Source: an uncultured Mycoplasmatota bacterium
Lineage (GTDB): Bacteria > Bacillota_I > Bacilli_A > RF39 > UBA660
DNA length: 64,000 nt
Assembly (NCBI GenBank): GCA_900546745.1
Contig: URDT01000002.1
Location: forward strand, 1 to 64,000
Reading direction: 5' to 3'
Part shown: positions 56,612 to 63,028 of the stretch, in pieces
Layout of the letters: the number at the start of each line of letters is the position of its first letter
Position numbering within the stretch: position 1 is the stretch's first letter
The notes under the pieces: generated by a model
What the model saw: the letters and a program-made list of their open reading frames with translations, nothing else
What the model was told of the DNA's origin: nothing
Databases searched by the model: none
Made by a program: the position numbers and the translations under genes

Positions 56612-56935
56612 ATGTTAAGGAAATGTACTGATGAAGATATAAGCGATGAAGAATGCGAAAAGGTTATTGATCCCTTTTATGAAAACTATGATAGTTATTT
56701 GAAAGAATATGTTATTCCTGAAGTTATAGCATTTTATATTGCTAGTTCTTTCTATAGAAATGCTATGTGGGAAGCAACTTTCAAACAACATTTTAATTCT
56801 GCTTTTGATACATTTAATTTGATGTGTAGAAATTATAAAAAAATGAAAGCTGAAGTTATTAAGCTACTCAGATTAAAATATTCTTTAGAAATAATAAGTG
56901 AGGATCCCTTGAACTTCAAAATAATTGAGTATTAG
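56612..56935 (+). CDS. Hypothetical acidic protein (107 aa) on the element
   Basis: No family recognised. Acidic at the N-terminus (CTDEDISDEECEKVID), then aromatic-rich helices. The ATG at 56612 has GGAGGTG four bases upstream. It is divergent from the methylase operon and directly upstream of the iteron region. Its small size and acidity would fit an anti-restriction or regulatory protein, but that is only a guess. Confidence 0.6.
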   Translation: MLRKCTDEDISDEECEKVIDPFYENYDSYLKEYVIPEVIAFYIASSFYRNAMWEATFKQHFNSAFDTFNLMCRNYKKMKAEVIKLLRLKYSLEIISEDPLNFKIIEY

Positions 56936-56954
56936 TGATTGCTAATGCTTTTTT
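56928..56954 (+). terminator. Terminator of the 107-aa gene
   Basis: AGTATTAG (56928-56935) pairs with CTAATGCT (56942-56949) including one wobble pair; a T run follows. Confidence 0.7.
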
Positions 56955-56985
56955 ATTGTAGTAGTAATAATACAATAAAAATATA

Positions 56986-57112
56986 TATTCTTTTCTTATT
57001 CTTATTCTTTCCTTATCCTTATTCTTATCCTAGGAGGTCATTGATTATTATTTGATTTCAATTTGATTATATTTTGATTTTTGTTTGATTTGATTTTGAT
57101 TCTATTTTGTTT
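56986..57112. repeat. Iteron array, likely replication origin of the element
   Basis: TTTGATT occurs at 57051, 57062, 57073, 57084 and 57095, an exact 11-bp period; degenerate copies continue the phase at 57040 (ATTGATT) and 57106 (TTTGTTT). On the left lies a pyrimidine-rich tract with TTATTC and TTATCC units (about 56986-57030). The array lies next to the replication initiator gene. Phased repeats of this kind bind Rep proteins on one face of the helix; AT-rich flanks help opening. Confidence 0.75.
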
Positions 57113-57227
57113 CATAAATGATTTGCTTTCCAAAAAACTCACGGAAAATTTTAATTTGTGTGTATTTAGGTGGCAGGTAGGTCTTGATTTTTCTTCAAAT
57201 AAAAAGGGCTATCCCCAGGGGTGATGC

Positions 57228-57992
57228 TTAAAATATATCATCAAAATAATGATTATTTGTTTCATATTCATCATTCCAACATTCATTTTTAAACCAATTA
57301 GAACCATATTTTATATGAATATCAGGAGTACCCTCGTTCTTTAAATAATCTATATAGTTATCCAACCCTTGTTCTATAAAATCAAATGATTCTCCATTTT
57401 TTATTGCTTGATTATAATAATATAAAGCTTCCTTTTTCCCAACTTTTTTAGGATATTTATTCCATAAAAATTCAAATTGATTTATTATTTTTGGATCAAT
57501 GTCAGAAACATCAAAAGTGCTATATTCCTCTTCTTTTTGTTGTTCTGAATTAAACTCTTCTTCTTTTTCCTCTTCTTCATTATTCTTTTTTCTTCTTATC
57601 TCATCTAAGGCAACCAATGGTAAACCATCTGGCAACCCCTCTTCATTATATAAGTAATATGTTTTGTTATTTAGATTTACTCCTATCATATTTTTTTCAT
57701 TTTTAAAATAAGTTTCATGATATCTGTCATTTCTTATTTGATTATTAGCAAGCCAATGTCTTATTGCTAGTGGTCCTGAATCAAATAAATAAACAAATCC
57801 TTTATCAATTAATGTTTTAATATCTTCTTCAGTACATTCTGCAAACTTTGTTATTTTTTTAGGATTACCAATAAAGCCATCATCATATGCTCTTGTTCCT
57901 AATTCATAGTAAAGTAATCTTGCAGTAGCTGGTAGATCAGTAAATTGATCTGAATCAACTATATCAAGACTAAACATTCTTCTTCTAGCCAT
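57228..57992 (-). CDS. Phage-type replication initiator / replisome organizer
   Basis: The 254-residue protein begins MARRRMFSLDIVDSDQFTDL, the hallmark of phage replisome organizers, with a winged-helix N-terminal part (about 1-110), an acidic linker (EEEEKEEEFN) and a DnaD/DnaB2-like C-terminal region (about 165-250: EFLWNKYPKKVGKKEALYYY). It would bind the iterons just downstream and recruit host helicase. It overlaps the upstream gene by eight bases. Confidence 0.85.
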   Translation of the reverse strand: MARRRMFSLDIVDSDQFTDLPATARLLYYELGTRAYDDGFIGNPKKITKFAECTEEDIKTLIDKGFVYLFDSGPLAIRHWLANNQIRNDRYHETYFKNEKNMIGVNLNNKTYYLYNEEGLPDGLPLVALDEIRRKKNNEEEEKEEEFNSEQQKEEEYSTFDVSDIDPKIINQFEFLWNKYPKKVGKKEALYYYNQAIKNGESFDFIEQGLDNYIDYLKNEGTPDIHIKYGSNWFKNECWNDEYETNNHYFDDIF

Positions 57993-58236
57993 TTATTGTT
58001 TCACCATGCTTGTAATTAGGAATATTAAAATAATCAAGAACCATATCCATTGGAACTAATCCATTTTGTACTTTTGACTTTCCATCATAAAACTGATTAC
58101 TTATCACATTTAATACTTCTCTTGCTTTATTTCTACCAATTGCACCAATATCCATTATGTCTTTAATACTAGCCCATTGATATTCTGCTATTTTTTCTAT
58201 TTCTTCTTTTGTTAGCATTTTTCTTCTTTTTCCCAT
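57985..58236 (-). CDS. Small helix-turn-helix protein, possibly excisionase or Rep accessory
   Basis: An 83-residue basic protein with a predicted helix-turn-helix (QWASIKDIMDIGAIGRNKAREVL). Similar small proteins in integrative elements act as excisionases or replication accessory factors (DUF3173-like). It lies between the XRE gene and the replication initiator. GAAAGGA precedes the ATG. Confidence 0.6.
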   Translation of the reverse strand: MGKRRKMLTKEEIEKIAEYQWASIKDIMDIGAIGRNKAREVLNVISNQFYDGKSKVQNGLVPMDMVLDYFNIPNYKHGETING

Positions 58237-58278
58237 AATAAAAATCCTTTCTATTGTATTTAATATAATATTTATCTC

Positions 58279-58300
58279 TTTAAAGCTTCTCAGACTCTAA
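58279..58300. repeat. 22-bp inverted repeat, copy 1
   Basis: The 22 bases at 58279-58300 are the reverse complement of 59368-59389 except for one base. This copy overlaps the stop codon and 3' end of the XRE gene on the minus strand, so its transcript carries the sequence ending GAGTCTGAGAAGCTTTAAA. Confidence 0.85.
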
Positions 58301-58512
58301 TTTAATACTAATGCATTATCTTTTGCTGAATATTCAAATTTGCTAAATTTAGCATCATATAGTTTTAACATCTTATTTAGCATTTCCATATTTGGAATTG
58401 TTTTTTTAGTTTCATAACTTCTTAATGTAACTGTACTTATTCCTAATGCTTCACTAGCTTTTTCTATTGTATATCCAGCATTTACTCTTAATGCTTTAAG
58501 TGTTATTTTCAT
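58297..58512 (-). CDS. XRE-family regulator (Cro-like)
   Basis: A 71-residue helix-turn-helix protein: NAGYTIEKASEALGISTVTLRSYE is split into the two HTH helices (turn at LGIS). Small and divergent from the larger repressor, it looks like a Cro/Str partner. I choose the ATG at 58512 with GGAGGTG upstream. It is transcribed toward the replication genes, which probably share its promoter. Confidence 0.8.
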   Translation of the reverse strand: MKITLKALRVNAGYTIEKASEALGISTVTLRSYETKKTIPNMEMLNKMLKLYDAKFSKFEYSAKDNALVLN

Positions 58513-58609
58513 TGCTTCACCTCCTCCTATCTTCTTCTCCATTATAGGATAAACATTTCTGTTTGTAAATATCTTTTTATCATTTTCATCATTTTTCTTT
58601 GCTTTTGCG

Positions 58610-58656
58610 TTGACAAATTTATCATTTTATTTTATTATGATATTGGAGGTAGGAAA
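58610..58656 (+). promoter_or_regulatory. Promoter of the LexA-like repressor
   Basis: TTGACA (58610-58615) and TATTAT (58633-58638) are 17 bases apart; GGAGGT follows before the ATG at 58658. The divergent XRE promoter lies in the same gap, with AAACA-TTTC-TGTTT-like sequence as a possible operator. Confidence 0.7.
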
Positions 58657-58657
58657 T

Positions 58658-59320
58658 ATGAATAAAGTAGAAATGAGAAAAGTCTTAGCTAATAATCTTG
58701 TAGCATTATTAGACTATAAAAAGATATCAAGAAAGAATATTGCTGATGATCTTAAACTATCTTATACAAAGGTATGTGATTGGACAAGAGCTAGAACTTA
58801 CCCAAGTGAAATTGAATTAGGAAAGTTAGCTAATTATTTGGAGACTACTGTTGAACAATTAACTGATGGAGATTCATTAATTAATGACAATGGTTTTGAA
58901 CCTGAACAATCATCAAAAAAAGCCAAGATATCTGTAATAGATATTGGCTCTGAAGAATGGATTATTCACCCTGTTGATTATGAATGGGTTTCTACTAAAT
59001 ACTTAACACCAGAAACAGGATATTTGATGTTTGATGTTGTTGATGATTTAATGTCACCTAAATATGATATTGGCGATACTGTATTAGTTGAATTTCTAAA
59101 TAATAAATCAATTAAAGAAGATGGTGATTATTTAGTTAAATTAAAAGAATATGATTCTTGGTTATTCATTCATATTTATGTAAAAAAAGATGGCTACTTA
59201 GTTGCACCACTTAATAACAATAATTCAAAATCAATCTTGCCTAGATTTTATACAAAGAAAGAATTTACAGAAAGTGCTACACAACCTCATAAGGCTATAA
59301 GGGTTTCTAAAAATATATAA
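58658..59320 (+). CDS. LexA/CI-like phage repressor (HTH plus S24-type domain)
   Basis: The 220-residue protein has an N-terminal XRE helix-turn-helix (about 1-65: ISRKNIADDLKLSYTKVCDW) and a C-terminal S24/LexA-like domain (about 105-215: FDVVDDLMSPKYDIGDTVLV; DGDYLVKL). The conserved Ser-containing segment reads DDLMSPKYDIGD. It is the immunity repressor of the element and controls the divergent XRE-rep operon. Cleavage by RecA is possible but not assured. Confidence 0.88.
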   Translation: MNKVEMRKVLANNLVALLDYKKISRKNIADDLKLSYTKVCDWTRARTYPSEIELGKLANYLETTVEQLTDGDSLINDNGFEPEQSSKKAKISVIDIGSEEWIIHPVDYEWVSTKYLTPETGYLMFDVVDDLMSPKYDIGDTVLVEFLNNKSIKEDGDYLVKLKEYDSWLFIHIYVKKDGYLVAPLNNNNSKSILPRFYTKKEFTESATQPHKAIRVSKNI

Positions 59321-59429
59321 AAAAAAATCTCGTACTGGAATACGAGATCAATCAGAAATACCGTTTGTTAGAGTCTGAGAAACTTTAAACAAATAAACAT
59401 TATATAAATACAATGTAATGGGATTTCCT
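59320..59429 (-). ncRNA. Candidate antisense small RNA between repressor and integrase
   Basis: A minus-strand promoter (TTGTAA 59458-59463, 16 bases, extended -10 TGGTATAAT, box 59436-59441) would start near 59429. An intrinsic terminator ends it: ATCTCGTA/TACGAGAT (59327-59334 with 59341-59348) followed by a U run on the minus strand only. The RNA of about 110 nt contains the 22-nt segment complementary to the XRE message (59368-59389, one G-U pair). No open frame is visible. Confidence 0.55.
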
Positions 59430-59480
59430 AAATTAATTATACCATTTTTATATAATATTACAAGTTTTTAACGGTATTTC
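59355..59480. repeat. 11-bp inverted repeat flanking the small RNA promoter
   Basis: GAAATACCGTT (59355-59365) and AACGGTATTTC (59470-59480) are perfect reverse complements about 104 bases apart. The right copy lies in the integrase leader. They might be binding sites for the repressor. Confidence 0.6.
59368..59389. repeat. 22-bp inverted repeat, copy 2
   Basis: Partner of 58279-58300; 21 of 22 positions match. It lies between the repressor stop and the integrase. Confidence 0.85.
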
Positions 59481-59495
59481 CTTTGTAGAAAGGAA
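59478..59495 (+). promoter_or_regulatory. Hairpin covering the integrase ribosome binding site
   Basis: TTCCTTT (59478-59484) pairs with AAAGGAA (59489-59495) around GTAG. The right arm is the ribosome binding site of the integrase, eight bases before its ATG, so folding would limit translation. Confidence 0.6.
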
Positions 59496-59502
59496 TTTTT
59501 AT

Positions 59503-60624
59503 ATGGGTGTGTATAAAGATAATAGGCCTACGAAAGATGGTAAAATATGGTTTTATAAGACACAATATGAAGATATTGATGGTACTCATAAAACTAAGAA
59601 ATCAGGTAGATATGCAACTAAAAAAGAAGCAGAAGATGCTGAGTTTGAATTTAAATTAAAACTAAGGGAATACGAAAATACTAATAATGTTACTTTTGAA
59701 GAAATGATTAGGATGTTTATTGATTTTAGAAAAGATAAAGTTAAAGAGAATACATTATATGGTTATAATAACAAATTACCTTATTTAAAATCATTATATA
59801 AAGTTAAACTTAAAGATTTTAACTACCCTACTTTTGAAAGATGGCATGATGAAATAAATAGTACACATCTTGCTACAAGAACTAAAAATGACATATATAA
59901 GTTATTAAAAACTATTTTGAATTATGCTACTGCATGGCATGAATTTAACTTCGCTAAGGTATACCCTAAAATGTATAACTTTAATGATCCTAATGAATTC
60001 CCTAAAGAGCAATTATTTTTCACTTATGAAGAATTTAAACAATTTCTTTCGGTTGAAACTGATATCAAATGGATTGGTATTTTTGAGATATTATATTACT
60101 GTGGATTAAGACGTGGAGAGCTTAGAGGATTACAATGGAAAGATATCAATTTTAAAGATAGAACTTTGAGTATAACCAAGCAAATTAATGATCGTTGTGG
60201 ATCAGTTAAAAATTGGCGATTCTCGGTTCCAAAAACTAAAAGTAGTATAAAAATATTAAAGATGCCACAAGTCCTCACAAATGACCTTAAAACAATGAAA
60301 AATGAGGCAGAAAAGTCACCTGGATTTAATAATGATTTCTTCGTAGCTGGAGATATGTTTCCTGTATGTAGCAATACACTTACTAATCATAAAAATGTTA
60401 ATTGTAAATTAGCAGATGTCAAACAGATTCGATTGCATGATTTCAGACATTCTTGTGCTTCTCTTCTGGTTAATAAAGGAGCTAATGTTCAAGTTGTAGC
60501 AAAATACTTAGGTCATACAAAAGTCGAAGAAACTTTAAAAACTTATTCACACCTATTTACAAGTACTTTAGATGAAGTTGTTGCAGTAATAGATAATTTA
60601 GATAACAATAAAACCGAGGATTAG
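59503..60624 (+). CDS. int: Tyrosine site-specific integrase
   Basis: The 373-residue phage-type integrase has an N-terminal AP2-like arm-binding domain (about 1-55), a SAM-like core-binding domain and the catalytic domain with all hallmarks: Arg in GLRRGELRG (near 202), HDFRH (near 311), LGHTKVEETLKTYSHLF with the final His (near 336) and nucleophile Tyr (near 346). It would insert the element at the small RNA 3' end. Orientation opposite to most element genes. Confidence 0.94.
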   Translation: MGVYKDNRPTKDGKIWFYKTQYEDIDGTHKTKKSGRYATKKEAEDAEFEFKLKLREYENTNNVTFEEMIRMFIDFRKDKVKENTLYGYNNKLPYLKSLYKVKLKDFNYPTFERWHDEINSTHLATRTKNDIYKLLKTILNYATAWHEFNFAKVYPKMYNFNDPNEFPKEQLFFTYEEFKQFLSVETDIKWIGIFEILYYCGLRRGELRGLQWKDINFKDRTLSITKQINDRCGSVKNWRFSVPKTKSSIKILKMPQVLTNDLKTMKNEAEKSPGFNNDFFVAGDMFPVCSNTLTNHKNVNCKLADVKQIRLHDFRHSCASLLVNKGANVQVVAKYLGHTKVEETLKTYSHLFTSTLDEVVAVIDNLDNNKTED

Positions 60625-60639
60625 TCTTATCGGTTATTT

Positions 60640-62079
60640 TTATACCTTAGAAATTATTAAATTTGTTTTTTCTTGAAGCACATTTAAAAATTCTTTATGT
60701 GCATGTTCATAACACTTTAATGCTCTGATAATATCTCCATCTTTTATAGGTAAAATCAACCCATGTTCATCTAGGTAAGCATCTGAACAACTATTAATAA
60801 ACTTATCATATTTATTAATTGTCCTACATGATAATAAGCCTATTTGTCCTCTTCTTGTGCTAAATCTTCCAAGTAACTGATCCAATTCTGGATTTTGCGG
60901 ATCATTCTTATAGTTTTTACATTCGATTATTATTTGTGGACTTGTCATCTTAATCTTGTCTGATATTACTGCAAAATAACCAGTTTCAGCTATATTCGAA
61001 AAGATAATATCTATTCTTTTTCTTCCATCATGGATTTTTTCCTCTTTTCGTGGATTAGATAAATCTGGATATGTTAAGAACTCATATATTCCTATCATTA
61101 AGTTATGATAATCAGAAGCACTATCTGTTCCAACTGGAATGGATTTTAATTTTTCTATCATGTAATTACATACATCTTCATAATTAACCTCAGTCAATAG
61201 TTCTCCGTTCATACAATTAGTATTCTTGTTTTTGCTCTTAAAATTACAAAAAATTTCTGGATGTTTTATTGTAAAATCCAAGATATATTTTTTATCCATC
61301 ACTGGTTCTTTTTCAATAATAGACTTTTTTGTAACATATCTTTCTTTTGTTGTTTTTCTAATTTTCACCAAAGATGTTTCGTTTTCAATATTTTCCTTTT
61401 GTAGAAAATTTAAAATAAAATGTTGTCTATATTTTGATGGTGTATATGTTTCACAAAAGCTTATAATTGATTTTGGTACTAATAATACAGGTGAATTGTT
61501 TACTACTAACCTATCAATGTATTTATTTTCCCATTTGTGGGTTTCCATATTCCAATAATATCCTGATGGTACATTTTTAGTAAGAGGAATATTATTTAAT
61601 TCGCATTGTTCAATTGTATAATCTAAGAGTTTTATTCTGATAATATTTGTTATTAAATCTGATAATTTATCTCTGTCTATATTTTCAATAAATATTCTCA
61701 AGTCTTCAATATTTTCTAATACACCATATTCGATAGCCTTACTATTCTTTAATTGCGTAAAAATATCCAAGGTACCACTTTGTCCAATACCTTTCCCTCT
61801 TGATTTATTCTTTGATAATCCAAGATGTGTTTCATTTACTTCGCCTATTCTGGTACAAATCATTCTTGCTTTATCATCCATATTGTTTTTTAACAGACCA
61901 ATTAAATATGAGAAGAAATCTTGTAACAAGTCGTTACATGCCACTGTAAAATCAGAGTTACATTTTGCTATTAACGTTGAATCAACAAATAAAGGAATAT
62001 CTTTTTCAGTATCAATATTTACAAAATCTAATTCTAATTGTGTTTTATTCAAATTATAAATATTACTAATTGTTGCCAT
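60640..62079 (-). CDS. Putative PD-(D/E)xK nuclease of a two-gene defence-like operon
   Basis: The 479-residue protein is not from a family I can name. Its C-terminal third has the nuclease pattern: GRKRIDIIFSN (Asp near 356), IIIECKNYK (E-C-K near 382) and a following Gln/Leu helix (ELDQLLGRFS). The N-terminal two thirds have GLSKNKSRGKGIGQ and mixed alpha/beta sequence, probably a sensor or binding part. It begins two bases after the partner gene ends. It lies between integrase and element end, a typical cargo position for anti-phage genes. Confidence 0.65.
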   Translation of the reverse strand: MATISNIYNLNKTQLELDFVNIDTEKDIPLFVDSTLIAKCNSDFTVACNDLLQDFFSYLIGLLKNNMDDKARMICTRIGEVNETHLGLSKNKSRGKGIGQSGTLDIFTQLKNSKAIEYGVLENIEDLRIFIENIDRDKLSDLITNIIRIKLLDYTIEQCELNNIPLTKNVPSGYYWNMETHKWENKYIDRLVVNNSPVLLVPKSIISFCETYTPSKYRQHFILNFLQKENIENETSLVKIRKTTKERYVTKKSIIEKEPVMDKKYILDFTIKHPEIFCNFKSKNKNTNCMNGELLTEVNYEDVCNYMIEKLKSIPVGTDSASDYHNLMIGIYEFLTYPDLSNPRKEEKIHDGRKRIDIIFSNIAETGYFAVISDKIKMTSPQIIIECKNYKNDPQNPELDQLLGRFSTRRGQIGLLSCRTINKYDKFINSCSDAYLDEHGLILPIKDGDIIRALKCYEHAHKEFLNVLQEKTNLIISKV

Positions 62080-62080
62080 A

Positions 62081-62707
62081 TTACCTCACTTTTGACCACT
62101 GACAATCATCATCTTCTGGAATTTGATCTATACTAGCAGGTCTTATTATTTCATTAACTTTATATAGTTCCATTAACATATCCTTAGTTTCTTCAATGGA
62201 AATATTAAAATTATTAGCAATTTCTTTAGTAGTAGTAGCATAATTCATACAAATATATTTATATATTTCATCTAAATTAACTATACTTGAACTAATTAAC
62301 TGTGATTCCCCTGTTTCTAAATAATTCAAAAAATTAAGTGTATTGATTATGCAATTGACAACATATAAAGATTCCTCATTTGATAAAACATTATTATCAT
62401 GTGCATAACTTTTATTATTTCTTATATCATTAAACTTTTCAAAAATGGATATAGATTGTTTTAATGCTTGAATACTAAATTCACTAATTTGATTTTCACT
62501 TGAATAATACTTTATTAGCATGCCCATTAAACTATGTAAAGGTAGTCCTTCATTTTTATCATTTAAAATATCAATATTATGCAATAAACAATAACTTCTA
62601 ATTTTTTTGATAGTAAAAGTATGTAATCGATCTAATGCAAGTACCGCTTCACCATCTGCTAAAGATTTTCTTATGTCTTTCTTTAATTTTTCCAATTGTG
62701 CATCCAT
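62081..62707 (-). CDS. Small Abi/HEPN-like partner protein with C-terminal HTH
   Basis: The 208-residue protein is mostly helical. KFNDIRNNKSYAHDN (near 90-105) has R-x6-H, a motif of HEPN RNases and of Abi_C-type abortive infection proteins. The C-terminus holds a winged-helix-like segment (EIANNFNISIEETKDMLMEL) and ends DDDCQWSKVR. It is first in the operon with the nuclease; AGGAGG precedes the ATG. The partners are separated by one base between stop and start. Confidence 0.65.
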   Translation of the reverse strand: MDAQLEKLKKDIRKSLADGEAVLALDRLHTFTIKKIRSYCLLHNIDILNDKNEGLPLHSLMGMLIKYYSSENQISEFSIQALKQSISIFEKFNDIRNNKSYAHDNNVLSNEESLYVVNCIINTLNFLNYLETGESQLISSSIVNLDEIYKYICMNYATTTKEIANNFNISIEETKDMLMELYKVNEIIRPASIDQIPEDDDCQWSKVR

Positions 62708-62825
62708 GTAATATCCTCCTTATAAAAGAAAAAATTCTATACTTTAAATTGTATAGAACTCTATGATTACATTATACTACTTTATCTCTCAAATGTCTGC
62801 AATAATCATGCAATTTTAACAAAAA

Positions 62826-62844
62826 TTGTTCCCGAGTTGTTCCC
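62826..62844 (+). repeat. Paired TTGTTCCC repeats inside the right end
   Basis: TTGTTCCC at 62826 and 62837, 11 bases apart and followed by AAGAA, as at the left end in the same orientation. They lie about 75 bases inside the right att core. Confidence 0.5.
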
Positions 62845-62892
62845 AAGAATTATTTTCAATTTTACATATGCCCGCAAACCCTTATAAAATGG

Positions 62893-62992
62893 GCATAAAA
62901 AATGAGAGCACGGTTAAATGCTCTCTTCAGGGGGTTTTGGTATACACTCTCAACTGTTATCGTAAGAGTGTATGCGTGAATACCATCACGCT
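62893..62992 (-). ncRNA. Candidate small structured RNA downstream of recG
   Basis: On the minus strand a transcript of about 100 nt would start near 62992. It holds GCGTGATGGTATTCACGC (hairpin), a second stem ATACACTCT/AGAGTGTAT, CCTGAAGAGAGC, and the terminator hairpin GAGAGCA/TGCTCTC with a U run. GGTAT in the first loop could pair with ATACC after the second stem, a pseudoknot. I do not recognise the family. Its 3' end is the probable insertion site of the element. Confidence 0.55.
62897..62932. other. Candidate right attachment site of the integrative element
   Basis: GCTCTCTTCAGGG (62920-62932) is shared with 51212-51224, as is the AAAAATGAGAGC arm before it. The intervening loop differs. 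It overlaps the 3' end and terminator of the small RNA. Confidence 0.55.
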
Positions 62993-62998
62993 ATTATC

Positions 62999-63027
62999 AT
63001 TATAAATGCTTTGTCGTAAAAAGTCAA
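62999..63027 (-). promoter_or_regulatory. Promoter of the small RNA
   Basis: TTGACT (63022-63027) and TATAAT (62999-63004) on the minus strand are separated by 17 bases, directly after the recG stop. Confidence 0.75.
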
Positions 63028-63028
63028 A

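Larger units (their letters stand above)
62708..63028. other. Right end of the element and small RNA locus
   Basis: No protein gene is supported. The region holds the promoter area of the two-gene operon, paired TTGTTCCC repeats (62826-62844), the candidate att core (62920-62932) and the small RNA with its promoter (62893-63027). Confidence 0.6.

Noticed and set aside
62893..62992. Fluoride (crcB) riboswitch
   Set aside because: Only the first hairpin resembles it. The conserved tail does not match and no transporter gene follows before the terminator.
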